Positions 5,595 to 13,840 of a stretch of DNA of 28,557 bases are shown in pieces. The stretch comes from a virus. Made by a program: the position numbers and the translations under genes. Position 1 is the stretch's first letter. Each line of letters starts with the position of its first letter. The notes beneath the pieces are model-generated. The model was given only the letters and a program-made list of their open reading frames with translations. It was not told the origin of the DNA and did no database searches. The stretch lies in the IMG/VR virus record IMGVR_UViG_3300037587_000252, positions 1 to 28,557 of that record. One strand, given 5' to 3'.

Positions 5595-5859
5595 GCATCA
5601 AAGCCTGAGCCATAAGCAGATGGCTGCTAACGATGAAGTCAAGCAAGCCGTAGTTCAAGCGGTAGCCGTAGAGTCTGTAGAGCGTATTGTTAACGCACCT
5701 GTGATGGAAGAAATCTATACACGAGCAGCTGCAAAACTTGCAGATGATTTCGATAAAGAAGTTCTTGATATGATGTCTACTGAAGCCATTGTATTGGAAA
5801 CACCAGTGAAGCCCACAAAGAAGAAGTCTAAGAATACTAAGACAACTAATAAGGAATAA
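5587..5859 (+). CDS. Hypothetical protein, 90 aa, Lys-rich tail
   Basis: The start ATG at 5587 follows AGGAAGGTG and overlaps the previous gene by 8 bases. Residues 10-70 are helical (QMAAND, then many Ala/Val/Glu), and the last 17 residues are strongly basic (KPTKKKSKNTK). It is followed by two even smaller Lys-rich genes, so basic tails are a theme here. Nucleic acid or capsid binding is possible but not shown. Confidence 0.7.
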   Translation: MPKHQSLSHKQMAANDEVKQAVVQAVAVESVERIVNAPVMEEIYTRAAAKLADDFDKEVLDMMSTEAIVLETPVKPTKKKSKNTKTTNKE

Positions 5860-5865
5860 ACTATC

Positions 5866-6003
5866 ATGCCTATTCATACTCCTAAAGAACGTGCTAAGAA
5901 CGCTGCAGTAAATGCTAAGCGTCTTGCTGGTAAAGATACTACCAAGAAAGTCCAAGCAGTTACTAAGAAGAAAGTCATTAAGAAGAAAAAGAATAAGGTC
6001 TAG
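5866..6003 (+). CDS. Very small Lys-rich protein, 45 aa
   Basis: ATG at 5866 with AAGGAATA upstream; TAG at 6001. About 16 of 45 residues are lysine, with the C-terminus VTKKKVIKKKKNKV almost wholly basic. No structure-forming core is seen, and the protein is probably disordered or DNA/RNA-bound. It lies between a 90-aa protein with a basic tail and another 45-aa basic protein. Such proteins may condense or coat DNA, but that is inference from composition. Confidence 0.65.
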   Translation: MPIHTPKERAKNAAVNAKRLAGKDTTKKVQAVTKKKVIKKKKNKV

Positions 6004-6007
6004 TCCA

Positions 6008-6145
6008 ATGGCAATGACACTTAAAGAAATCCGAGCAACCCGAAAGAAACTGATGACCTCCCTTGAAAAGCAAAGAGTTGCTGGTCAGAAGAAGATTGAT
6101 AGCTTTGCAAAGCTTGAAGAAAAGATGAAAGCAGCAAAGAAGTAA
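6008..6145 (+). CDS. Very small basic helical protein, 45 aa
   Basis: ATG at 6008, four bases after the preceding stop, with AAGGTCT upstream. The open frame reaches back to 5912, but that part lies inside the previous gene in another frame. The product is a predicted single long helix rich in Lys, Glu and Ala without Pro, suggesting a coiled coil. Same length as the preceding protein but not obviously homologous. Followed by a weak hairpin. Confidence 0.65.
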   Translation: MAMTLKEIRATRKKLMTSLEKQRVAGQKKIDSFAKLEEKMKAAKK

Positions 6146-6158
6146 CAACACCCCCACC

Positions 6159-6190
6159 ACAGTCCGTCAGTACGAGGGCTGTGTATTTAA
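6159..6190 (+). terminator. Hairpin after the small basic genes (weak terminator)
   Basis: A 7-bp stem ACAGTCC/GGGCTGT (one T-G pair) with a 10-base loop, followed by GTATTTAATTA. The tail is only partly T-rich, so this may be partial termination or an mRNA-processing hairpin. Confidence 0.35.
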
Positions 6191-6222
6191 TTAACAACAA
6201 ATATATAATGGAATATATCCAA

Positions 6223-6384
6223 ATGAAGTTATGGAATAAAGTAGCCCTCGTCATTGCAACACTCATCCCCGCCGTATTCACATACCCTGTCAAAGAGAAA
6301 GGTGCATACCTTCTTGTGAAAGATGTCGTGTGGTGTGGTTTTGTCATGCGTACTAAGAAGACAAAGATCTCTGATATGGTATAA
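6223..6384 (+). CDS. Small membrane or secreted protein, 53 aa
   Basis: From ATG 6223 the product begins MKLWNK, followed by a hydrophobic helix (residues 7-20), like a signal anchor, and ends in a basic tail. An in-frame ATG at 6208 would add five residues. Neither has a strong ribosome binding site. There is a TATAAT hexamer at 6204-6209 without a matching -35. Function unknown. Confidence 0.5.
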   Translation: MKLWNKVALVIATLIPAVFTYPVKEKGAYLLVKDVVWCGFVMRTKKTKISDMV

Positions 6385-6388
6385 CACT

Positions 6389-6586
6389 ATGGGTGAAGTT
6401 GTAACGTTCAAGAGCAAGAAGGAACTCGAAAAGCCAGTACTAAAGTCTCTCGATGATGTGGTTAAGGAAGATCATGTCTGGTGCTGCACATGCGGTGATC
6501 AGCTCTTCTTCATTACCCCTCTAGGGTTTGAGTGCTTTACGTGCGGCTTCGTACACACTAACATAGGAGACGGTTTCTGTGACTAA
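6389..6586 (+). CDS. Zinc-ribbon protein, 65 aa
   Basis: Start chosen at ATG 6389, four bases after the previous stop; the frame's upstream extension lies inside that gene. The second half holds C32-x2-C35 and C49-x2-C52, a Cx2C-x13-Cx2C pattern typical of a zinc ribbon, with His 56 nearby. Such modules bind nucleic acid or stabilise small folds. It precedes the terminase region by two genes. The ribosome binding site is weak, suggesting coupling to the upstream gene. Confidence 0.65.
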   Translation: MGEVVTFKSKKELEKPVLKSLDDVVKEDHVWCCTCGDQLFFITPLGFECFTCGFVHTNIGDGFCD

Positions 6587-6788
6587 AGGCATCAATGTAA
6601 AAGATACGAAAGAAGCATCACCTACTAATCCGCTGAAGTCAAGAGCGAATAAGATCAAGTCACCTACCCTAGGTGGTCGTGGTAATGCGCCCTTGACTGC
6701 AGCCCAACTAGATCCACTGAGTCCTTTCAAGCACCCTGTTGTAACTATCAACAATGATGGTAAGCAAGGGAGACGAGGTACTTTCTAA
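6579..6788 (+). CDS. Hypothetical protein, 69 aa (GTG start)
   Basis: The GTG at 6579 has AGGAG 10 bases upstream and overlaps the end of the zinc-ribbon gene by 8 bases. The product is basic, rich in Pro, Asn and Gly, with few hydrophobic residues, and is probably disordered. It ends 15 bases before the large terminase start. No family is recognised; a small packaging accessory or head protein is possible from position only. Confidence 0.65.
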   Translation: MTKGINVKDTKEASPTNPLKSRANKIKSPTLGGRGNAPLTAAQLDPLSPFKHPVVTINNDGKQGRRGTF

Positions 6789-6803
6789 GGAGACCCCCGG
6801 TAC

Positions 6804-8822
6804 ATGGATACCTCCAACAGCAACAAAGATGTGCTACTCCCTGAGTGGTACGACGTTAACCCAGACATTGAAAAGGATCTGGAGCGTCTCCTTTCAGCCA
6901 CACGTAATCTCCGTGCTAACGTACCTAGAGGGTACTCTGATGGCGGTGATGGCCTTGCATACCCAATCACAGAAGATCTACTAGCGCTCGTACGCATGAC
7001 TGCAGAAGTCAGGTACAAGTCACAGAGATCAATGAGAGAGGGGCTAGCCCTAGTAAACTCACAGCTGAGTGCACCTATTAACTCAATAGGCGGCTTCTCT
7101 ACAGTGATGACCCGTATAGAGAAAGACTTAAATATCTATAAGGGAGAGGCTAGTAGTACAGAACGATTACAAGCTGAAAGAAAGAAACAAGTTCAGGAAC
7201 GGAGAACTGCAGGTCTTAAGAGAAAGAAGATCGCAACCACTCCCGACCAAGAAAGAATAGATAGACAAAAGGTTTTGACAGCAGCACGAAACGACCTTAA
7301 AGAACTGAAGGCTAAAGAGAAGAGACTCAAGGCAAGCATGGCAAGGAAAGCTATGAAGCTGAAGCTCTCTGGTGATCCTACTAAGGAAGTCCAGCCTGAG
7401 AAGAAGCCGAAGGTACCTCGTACAGAGTATGACGAAGCAGGACTACCACAAGAAAGAGAAGTAGCGTTCAGGCCTAACCCTGGACCTCAGACAGAATTCC
7501 TATCCTCTGATGAAGATATCGTTCTTTACGGAGGACAAGCCGGTGGTGGCAAGAGTATGGCTATGGTGGTTGATCCTCTCCGCTATGCTCACTGTAAGAA
7601 TCATCGAGCGGTTATCATACGGAAGACAATGCCTGAGCTGAAGGAACTTCTTGATTCGGCACGTGAGCTGTACTTTAAGTATGACCCCAAGGTAAGGTTC
7701 AGGGAGAACCCACAACCTACGTTCAAGTTCTCTAGCGGCGCTGAGATAATGTTTCGCTTCTTAGACAGACGTGAAGACATGTTCAAGTTCCAGGGTATTG
7801 CTTATACCTACATTGGATTCGATGAGCTATCTCAACAAGCTACCCCCGAAGGATTCAACTACGTACGCTCTCGTCTACGTTCTGCTAAGTCAGGTGAAGA
7901 TGAGATCAGGTGCTACGTACGAGCAACAGCTAACCCAGGAAGTCTCTGGGTATACGAAATGTTTATTAAGGACAGAGAGCCTAATAAAGCATTCATCATG
8001 CCAGGCACAGAGAAGTCTCAGCACCCTACTACGCTGAAGTTTATACCTGCCAAGCTGTCAGACAATCCCTACTTGGATGAAGATGGCCGCTATCGGTCAG
8101 TACTTGAATCTCTCGGTGAGACACTGAAGAAGCAATTGCTCGAAGGCGACTGGCTAGCCTCTAACGATAACATGTTTAATGAGTTTGAAATACCTCTGCA
8201 TGTTGTAGATCCTTTCACTATCCCCAAGCACTGGACTAGAGTAGCTGGCCTAGACTACGGATATAAAGATCCTTCAGCAGGCGTATGGTTCGCTGTAGAT
8301 CCTGAGGATGGCTCTCTCGTAGTGTATGACGAGTTTATGGAAGTCGGTCTTACAGGTAGGGAGTTTGCTCTCGCTATCAAAGAGAAAGAAGAGAACGAGC
8401 TTGTCACGGTAGACCATCCGATAGATTGGCAGATCTACGCAAAGACAGGACACACAGGGCCTTCTATAGCGGAGTCAATGTTTACTGTCCGTGGTTTCCA
8501 ATGCCGTAAGGCAGATAAGAATCGAGATGCAGGTTGGGTACAGATCCACGAGTTACTCCGGAGAGATCCAGTAACTGGTATACCTAAGGTAAGGATCTTT
8601 AGTAGCTGTAAGAACCTCATAAAACAACTTATGAGTGTCAAGGTACATCCTACTAAACCTGGAGATATAAATCAGAATCGTAACTCAGATGGCCACTGGG
8701 ACTTACTAGATGCCTTTAGGTACGGAGTAATGTCTAGACCGAAACAAGAGACCTATGAAGATAGGTTAATGCGTTCGAAGTCTGGTAACACGTGGAACAA
8801 ATATAGAGGTTACTTCAATTAA
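6804..8822 (+). CDS. terL: Terminase large subunit (packaging ATPase/nuclease)
   Basis: A 672-aa DNA-packaging motor. Walker A GGQAGGGKS is at residues 243-251, Walker B ends in FDEL with D340/E341, and the coupling motif TANPG is at 375-379. The RNase-H-like nuclease begins at the GLDYG motif (D484), with D509/E510 and a C-terminal D636 in DAFRYG as further likely metal ligands. The first 220 or so residues are an extra region: residues 105-205 are a Lys/Arg/Glu-rich predicted coiled coil, not part of the usual fold. AAGGAG lies upstream of the ATG. The portal gene follows 11 bases later. Function is secure; the role of the extension is unknown. Confidence 0.95.
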   Translation: MDTSNSNKDVLLPEWYDVNPDIEKDLERLLSATRNLRANVPRGYSDGGDGLAYPITEDLLALVRMTAEVRYKSQRSMREGLALVNSQLSAPINSIGGFSTVMTRIEKDLNIYKGEASSTERLQAERKKQVQERRTAGLKRKKIATTPDQERIDRQKVLTAARNDLKELKAKEKRLKASMARKAMKLKLSGDPTKEVQPEKKPKVPRTEYDEAGLPQEREVAFRPNPGPQTEFLSSDEDIVLYGGQAGGGKSMAMVVDPLRYAHCKNHRAVIIRKTMPELKELLDSARELYFKYDPKVRFRENPQPTFKFSSGAEIMFRFLDRREDMFKFQGIAYTYIGFDELSQQATPEGFNYVRSRLRSAKSGEDEIRCYVRATANPGSLWVYEMFIKDREPNKAFIMPGTEKSQHPTTLKFIPAKLSDNPYLDEDGRYRSVLESLGETLKKQLLEGDWLASNDNMFNEFEIPLHVVDPFTIPKHWTRVAGLDYGYKDPSAGVWFAVDPEDGSLVVYDEFMEVGLTGREFALAIKEKEENELVTVDHPIDWQIYAKTGHTGPSIAESMFTVRGFQCRKADKNRDAGWVQIHELLRRDPVTGIPKVRIFSSCKNLIKQLMSVKVHPTKPGDINQNRNSDGHWDLLDAFRYGVMSRPKQETYEDRLMRSKSGNTWNKYRGYFN

Positions 8823-8833
8823 GGATATTATGA

Positions 8834-10930
8834 ATGGCTCACAATAACGATACAGACCAAGAGATGTCAGAACTCCTAGAGAAAGAGTTCCGCATTTCCT
8901 CACTTGTTGCTCACGCAACCGATCGTGTTGAACTGGCAAAGATGAACCGTACTGAACGAGAAGGTCAGTGGTTCAAGAACACTCAAGCTTTTAAAGGTAT
9001 TGATACAGATAGGTTCCGTGAATCTGAAGAGAGTGATGTCTATCTGCGGACTACTACAGTCAAGACGCGTTCTGCTTTTGCACAGATCATTGAGGCGCTC
9101 CTCTCCGATGGCCGTTACCCTATTCAGGTAATGCCTACCGAGATTCCTTTTGGTGTCTCTGAGTATGCACACCTCTCTTCTGAGATGGCAGCGATCCCGA
9201 ATGCTGAGCCAGATGCTAACGCTGCACAAGAAGTACCGAGCGGTGTAGGCTTTGCAGGTGATGGACAAGATCTTGCACCCGGAGCTACGTTTTCTTCTCT
9301 TCAAGAAGGTAAAGGATTCCTCGGTGGACTCAAAGAAGAGTTCTCAGATGAGTCTGGTGAGACTCCATTGGCTGCAGGACCAGCAAGGCAAGGTGAACCA
9401 CAGATCTCACCAGCCCGTATTGCTGCCCGTCGTATGGATAAGCTGATTCAAGATCAGCTGACCGCCTCTAAAGCACAAGATGCACTGCGTAAAGCTATCT
9501 TTGAGTGCTGTTTGCTAGGTACAGGTATCCTTAAGGGACCATTCAACGTGAATGAGACCCTTCCTAAGTGGACAACTGACCCAGCAACAGGCGTTCGGAG
9601 CTTTACTCCGGTAGAAATCGTCACACCTAAGACAGATTTCGTGTCTGTCTGGAACCACTACATCGATCCCAATGCAAATACCCCAGAAGATGCAGAGTGG
9701 ATGGCCGAAGACCACCGTTTCACTGCCCAACAGGTACTCGCACTCAAGAAACGCCCACATTTCCGGGCACAAGAGATTGATGAGCTGGTAGCAAGCGGTG
9801 GTAACTACACTGAGAAGGACTTTGAGTCCCAGATCCGTGGTAATCCTACCGGTACAGAGATTAATAACCTGTTTAGGGTCGTAGAGTACTGGGGATACAT
9901 GCCAGTAAAGGATCTTGAAGAGTTTGGGCTAGATATCCCTGCAGATGCGGGCGATACAGTGCAGGTAAACTTGTGGTACTCCGATCATCGGGTACTTCGT
10001 ATCGTATTGAACCCATTCCTGCCCCAACGCCTACCATATTTCGTATTCCCCTACGAACAACGTCCATATGAGATCTATGGAGTGGGTGTTCCAGAGGCTA
10101 TGGAAGATTCCCAGCGTCTGATGAACGGATTTGCCCGTTTAGCCATAGATAATCTAGCCCTTGCAGGTAATGTTATGATGGCAGTAGACGAATCTGCCCT
10201 AGTTCAGGGGCAAACAGACGACATCTACCCTGGTAAAATCTGGAGAATCATCTCTGGAACCAATGCAAATCAGGCTATTCAGGACATTAAGTTCCCGAAT
10301 ACTGCACCTGAAAACCTACAAATGATGAAGGAATTCCGCCAACAAGCTGATGAAGCTACTGGTATTCCTAGTATCGCACACGGACAGACAGGTGTTTCTG
10401 GGTTTGGTCGTACCGCTTCAGGTATGTCCATGCTATTACAGAACGCAAGTCTGAACATCAAGACTGTAATACGAAACGTTGATGTCTTTTTGTTTAAGCC
10501 TCAAGGTGAAGCCTACTTCCAGTGGAACATGCAGTTTAGTACTGAGCAGTTCCCTGACATTGAAGGTGATCTTGAAGTAAAAGCAATCGGATCTCAATCA
10601 CTACAGCAAAAAGAAGTACGTTCACAGCGTCTTCAAACTTTCCTACAGATCTCGGCCAACCCTGCACTAGCTCCTCTCATCAAGATCCCAACGATCCTGA
10701 GAGAACTAGCTCTTGCTATGGACATGGACCCTGAAGAGATTATCAACAATCCTGAAGAAGCTAGTATCTACGCAGCGTTAATGGGGGCACAAAATATGCA
10801 ACAGCCCCAACAACCTGGCGGTGCTGGTGCTTCTGCAGTTCCTCTTCCTACTGACCCAGGCTTTACCGGCAACAACGAAGGCGCAGGTAACGCTGGTGGT
10901 ATTGGTGGTGCAGCTCCCGAGCTTGCATAA
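8834..10930 (+). CDS. Portal protein
   Basis: A 698-aa protein directly after the large terminase, with the long helical/beta mix of podovirus portals. An N-terminal helical region (residues 1-95) is followed by an acidic, Gly/Ala-rich insert (about 105-190) that looks disordered, a core including the aromatic-rich YVFPYEQRPYEIYG segment (about 405), and the motif GVSGFGRTASGMSML (about 520), which resembles the stem/channel-helix entry of this portal type. The last 50 residues are Gln/Gly/Ala-rich. It forms the dodecameric DNA channel and docks the terminase. The assignment rests on order, size and these segments. AAGGATATT precedes the ATG. Confidence 0.88.
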   Translation: MAHNNDTDQEMSELLEKEFRISSLVAHATDRVELAKMNRTEREGQWFKNTQAFKGIDTDRFRESEESDVYLRTTTVKTRSAFAQIIEALLSDGRYPIQVMPTEIPFGVSEYAHLSSEMAAIPNAEPDANAAQEVPSGVGFAGDGQDLAPGATFSSLQEGKGFLGGLKEEFSDESGETPLAAGPARQGEPQISPARIAARRMDKLIQDQLTASKAQDALRKAIFECCLLGTGILKGPFNVNETLPKWTTDPATGVRSFTPVEIVTPKTDFVSVWNHYIDPNANTPEDAEWMAEDHRFTAQQVLALKKRPHFRAQEIDELVASGGNYTEKDFESQIRGNPTGTEINNLFRVVEYWGYMPVKDLEEFGLDIPADAGDTVQVNLWYSDHRVLRIVLNPFLPQRLPYFVFPYEQRPYEIYGVGVPEAMEDSQRLMNGFARLAIDNLALAGNVMMAVDESALVQGQTDDIYPGKIWRIISGTNANQAIQDIKFPNTAPENLQMMKEFRQQADEATGIPSIAHGQTGVSGFGRTASGMSMLLQNASLNIKTVIRNVDVFLFKPQGEAYFQWNMQFSTEQFPDIEGDLEVKAIGSQSLQQKEVRSQRLQTFLQISANPALAPLIKIPTILRELALAMDMDPEEIINNPEEASIYAALMGAQNMQQPQQPGGAGASAVPLPTDPGFTGNNEGAGNAGGIGGAAPELA

Positions 10931-10947
10931 CAAGGAGGATATGCTAA

Positions 10948-11148
10948 ATGGATTTAGATAAACTAAAGCCAATAGTTGGTAACCAACATTGGTATCTCTT
11001 CGAGCAGTATCTCGGGGAAAGAAGGCAGGACTTTATTAAACGCCTCATCAGTGAGGAAGATACTAAAGCTGCTGCCGTCCTTAGAGGGCGTCTGAAAGAA
11101 CTCGACATTCTTTTAGATCTCCCCACTAAGGTTCTACGAAGAAAGTAA
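10948..11148 (+). CDS. Small helical protein between portal and scaffold, 66 aa
   Basis: Strong ribosome binding site (AAGGAGG) before ATG 10948. The protein is almost wholly helical, charged and basic at the end (VLRRK). No family is recognised. Small helical proteins encoded between portal and scaffold genes in other podoviruses are often head accessory or connector-associated proteins, but nothing in this sequence proves it. About 90 bases of non-coding sequence with no clear promoter follow. Confidence 0.75.
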   Translation: MDLDKLKPIVGNQHWYLFEQYLGERRQDFIKRLISEEDTKAAAVLRGRLKELDILLDLPTKVLRRK

Positions 11149-11240
11149 ACATAAATACTTTAACACTCTGTGCAGAAGCTCTAACGAACAAAGCCGTAGA
11201 TACCTTCTGACTCTATACAGAACTAAAGGAGATCACTAAC

Positions 11241-12062
11241 GTGACAACCGAAAGCCTTATCCAACGCTCTGAGAACATTGTTGACAAGAGCGACAAGAAA
11301 CCTGAAGTAGGAACAACAGTTGAGCAGCAGGGAAAAGTCGAAACTCCTGCAGCGACCAACCTGATTCCTACCCCGGACACTTCTGACAAGACCAGTGAAG
11401 TAGATTGGGAAAAACGTTACAAGGATCTGCAGTCCTTTCAATCAAAGCGTGAAAGCGAATTGAGAACGAAGGTTGCAGAATTAGAAGCTGCTGACTCATC
11501 CTTCCATGCACCAACAACACCGGAAGAGATGGAAGCGTTTAAGGAAGAACACACCAACGCTTACAATGCAATGTTGACCATTGCTCGCGAACAAGCGACT
11601 GAGGCCACGCAAGGTATTAACGCACAGCTCCAAACCTTTGAAGAGGATCGTATGATGAATGAGTACGCACAAGCACAAGAAGTTATTCGCGCATCTCACT
11701 CAGACTTCTCAGAGGTAGTGAACTCTACGGAATTCCAAGCGTGGGCACAGAACCAAAAGCCTCATATTCAGGAGTGGATTTTCAACAATCCTAATAACCC
11801 TGATCTGGCTATCACTGCCCTTGATATGTATAAGGCTTCACGAGACGCTGACACAGCGCACCTCGAAAAGGAAACCAAGAAGAAGGCGAGCACTCGTAGT
11901 GCAGCCGAATCGGTAGGTAGCTCGACAGCTCCCACTATCAGCGATGGCAAGACTATCTGGACTAAGTCTCAGATTCAAGCGTTGACCAGTGCTGAGTGGA
12001 GTACACACGAAGCTGACATCGAAAAAGCCTACCTCGAAGGTAGAGTCAATTTTAATAGTTAA
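11241..12062 (+). CDS. Scaffolding protein
   Basis: A 273-aa acidic, helical protein immediately before the major capsid gene, the usual place of the scaffold that directs procapsid assembly and then leaves. Residues 1-55 are polar and low in hydrophobics; the YKDLQSFQSKRESEL segment (about 61-75) resembles the coiled-coil region of T7-like scaffolds; a helical middle follows, and the C-terminus (residues 240-273) is a likely capsid-binding helix. The start is GTG at 11241 with AAAGGAG upstream, and GTG may keep its level below that of the capsid protein. Confidence 0.85.
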   Translation: MTTESLIQRSENIVDKSDKKPEVGTTVEQQGKVETPAATNLIPTPDTSDKTSEVDWEKRYKDLQSFQSKRESELRTKVAELEAADSSFHAPTTPEEMEAFKEEHTNAYNAMLTIAREQATEATQGINAQLQTFEEDRMMNEYAQAQEVIRASHSDFSEVVNSTEFQAWAQNQKPHIQEWIFNNPNNPDLAITALDMYKASRDADTAHLEKETKKKASTRSAAESVGSSTAPTISDGKTIWTKSQIQALTSAEWSTHEADIEKAYLEGRVNFNS

Positions 12063-12086
12063 TTTTTTATATAAGGTATTTTTAAC

Positions 12087-13052
12087 ATGGCAACAGATAA
12101 CAGCCTATTTAATGGCGCAGGTACAACTAACTTTGAAACAGTCGCAGCCGGTAACTGGCTTGCTACTATCTTCTCTCGTAAGGTTCTTGAGTTCTTCAAG
12201 AATGCTTCCGTAGTTGAAGGTATCACTAACAACGACTTCATCGGCGAGATCGCTGCATTTGGTGATGCTGTTGAGATCATCAAAGAGCCCGTAATCTCCA
12301 CTCAAGCCTACACTCGTGGCCTGACCCTGGTTGATGATGAGCTGGATGATAACAACTTGATCCTGCAAATCGACCAAGCTAACGCTTTCTCTTTCAAGAT
12401 CGATGATCTGGAAACTAAGCTGTCTCACGTAAACTGGAAAGAGATGGCTACTAAGTCAGCTACTTACTCCTTGCGTGACCAGTTCGATCACGATGTTCTG
12501 CAGTTCATGGCTGATGCCGCTGATACTGCTACCAACTTCGTTAACGATCTGACCACTGCTAATGGCCTAGACGTTGGCTTCGGTGCTGGCGAGACTAACC
12601 CTCTGGACCTGCTGTCTCAGATGGCTCGTATCCTAGATGAAGCTAACGTTCCTGAAGAAGGTCGCTACGTTGTAGCCTCTCCTCGGTTCCTGGAAGCTCT
12701 GGTACGCGCTGGTTCCGACCTGCTGTCTAGCGACTTCAACGATGGCGCTACTTCTTTGAAGAATGGTCTGGTAATGGCCGCTCCTCTGCGTGGCTTCCGT
12801 ATCCACAAGACCAACAACTTCCCGACTTACAGCTCTACTGGCGGAACTCCCGTTACTGCTGCTGAAATCCTGGTAGCTGGTCACATGACTGCTGTAGCAA
12901 CTGCTAGTGCAATCACTAACGTTGAGTCCACTCGTCTGGAAGCAACCTTCGGTGAGCGCGTCAAAGGTCTGCACGTATACGCCCGTGGTGTTGTACGTAT
13001 TGAATCTTTGGTTACTGCACACATCACTACCTACGGTGGTGTTTCTCTGTAA
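12087..13052 (+). CDS. Major capsid protein
   Basis: A 321-aa protein that should form the HK97-fold shell. It follows the scaffold gene, is about the size of T7-like and related podovirus capsid proteins, begins MATDNSLFNGAGTTN without an obvious cleaved prohead domain, and is acidic with alternating helices and beta segments. ERVKGLHVYARGVVRIE near the C-terminus (about residues 290-305) fits the last P-domain strands. Codon choice is noticeably biased (many CTG, CGT, GGC, AAC), as expected for the most highly expressed gene. AAGGT lies upstream and a strong terminator lies 22 bases after the stop. Confidence 0.92.
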   Translation: MATDNSLFNGAGTTNFETVAAGNWLATIFSRKVLEFFKNASVVEGITNNDFIGEIAAFGDAVEIIKEPVISTQAYTRGLTLVDDELDDNNLILQIDQANAFSFKIDDLETKLSHVNWKEMATKSATYSLRDQFDHDVLQFMADAADTATNFVNDLTTANGLDVGFGAGETNPLDLLSQMARILDEANVPEEGRYVVASPRFLEALVRAGSDLLSSDFNDGATSLKNGLVMAAPLRGFRIHKTNNFPTYSSTGGTPVTAAEILVAGHMTAVATASAITNVESTRLEATFGERVKGLHVYARGVVRIESLVTAHITTYGGVSL

Positions 13053-13074
13053 TCTGATTTATAGAGTTCTGATG

Positions 13075-13107
13075 GGAGGGGCGTTATGCTCCTCCTTTCT
13101 TTTTATT
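13075..13107 (+). terminator. Strong rho-independent terminator after the capsid gene
   Basis: Stem GGAGGGGC paired with GCTCCTCC (13075-13082 with 13088-13095, one G-T pair), loop GTTAT, then TTTCTTTTTATT. Placement directly after the capsid gene matches the T7 arrangement, where a terminator separates abundant head from less abundant tail transcripts. Confidence 0.9.
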
Positions 13108-13121
13108 ACTGAGAGGCACAC

Positions 13122-13826
13122 ATGGCTAAGACTTACTTAGACGTTACTAACTTGGTACTTCAAGATGCAAACGAAGTACAATTAACTGAGGTTACTTTCC
13201 TAAGCCCTCGTGGTCTCCAATCCTTTGCGAAGGAAGCAGTTAACCGTGCTCTTATGGACATCGTTAACTCATCTCCTGAATGGAACTGGTTGAAGACAGG
13301 TACAGCAGCATCGCTGAATACTGTATCAACAGTTGCAGACACACAGTGGTATAACTTTAAAACAGTTGTAGCACCAGACACAGCATATGCTACGGTAGAT
13401 TTCGATACATTCTTTCTAGATAACGGAGTAGATGTATATCAGAAACTCGAACGTATCTCATATGATGAATGGAATACAAGCTTAAGAGAGCAAGACGAAA
13501 GCGTAAATGATCAGGGCGGACAGCCTAAGTGGGTAGTTGAGACAAACGATAGTAATCTGTTTGGCCTATCCCCTGTACCTGATAAGGTCTTGACAGTTTC
13601 TTTCCGCTCTTGGGAAGATGCTAATACTCTGGTTAATGCTTTAGACACATTACCATTCCCAGACAGATTCTTTAATACACTTGTAGCACGCGGACGCTAC
13701 TACTTGTGGAACTTTAAAGAAAACAATTTCCAATCCTCTGTTGCGAACAACGAGTTTGAACAGGGATTAAATAGAATGAAGGAGCAGCTTACTACGCCTA
13801 AGGGCCGTAAGATGCGACTAGTTTAA
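13122..13826 (+). CDS. Tail tubular-like / head-tail adaptor protein, 234 aa
   Basis: First gene after the capsid terminator. Its opening TYLDVTNLVLQDANE and the helix AVNRALMDIVNSSPEWNW (about residues 40-57) resemble the N-terminal helical region of T7 gp11-type tubular proteins, which form the ring below the portal. A beta-rich middle and a C-terminal helical segment follow (DRFFNTLVARGRYYLWNFK, then an ENNFQSSVANNEFEQGL stretch). GAGAGG precedes the ATG. The next gene is the nozzle-like protein, as with T7 gene 11 and 12. Confidence 0.75.
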   Translation: MAKTYLDVTNLVLQDANEVQLTEVTFLSPRGLQSFAKEAVNRALMDIVNSSPEWNWLKTGTAASLNTVSTVADTQWYNFKTVVAPDTAYATVDFDTFFLDNGVDVYQKLERISYDEWNTSLREQDESVNDQGGQPKWVVETNDSNLFGLSPVPDKVLTVSFRSWEDANTLVNALDTLPFPDRFFNTLVARGRYYLWNFKENNFQSSVANNEFEQGLNRMKEQLTTPKGRKMRLV

Positions 13827-13840
13827 GAGGAGCATAAAGG

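Noticed and set aside
6754-6984. 76-codon + strand open frame over the terminase start
   Set aside because: Overlaps the end of the 69-aa gene and the start of the large terminase in a third frame, with no conserved features.
8900-9304. 134-codon antisense open frame in the portal gene
   Set aside because: Antisense shadow of a well supported gene, Cys/Arg-rich composition typical of reverse-frame translation.
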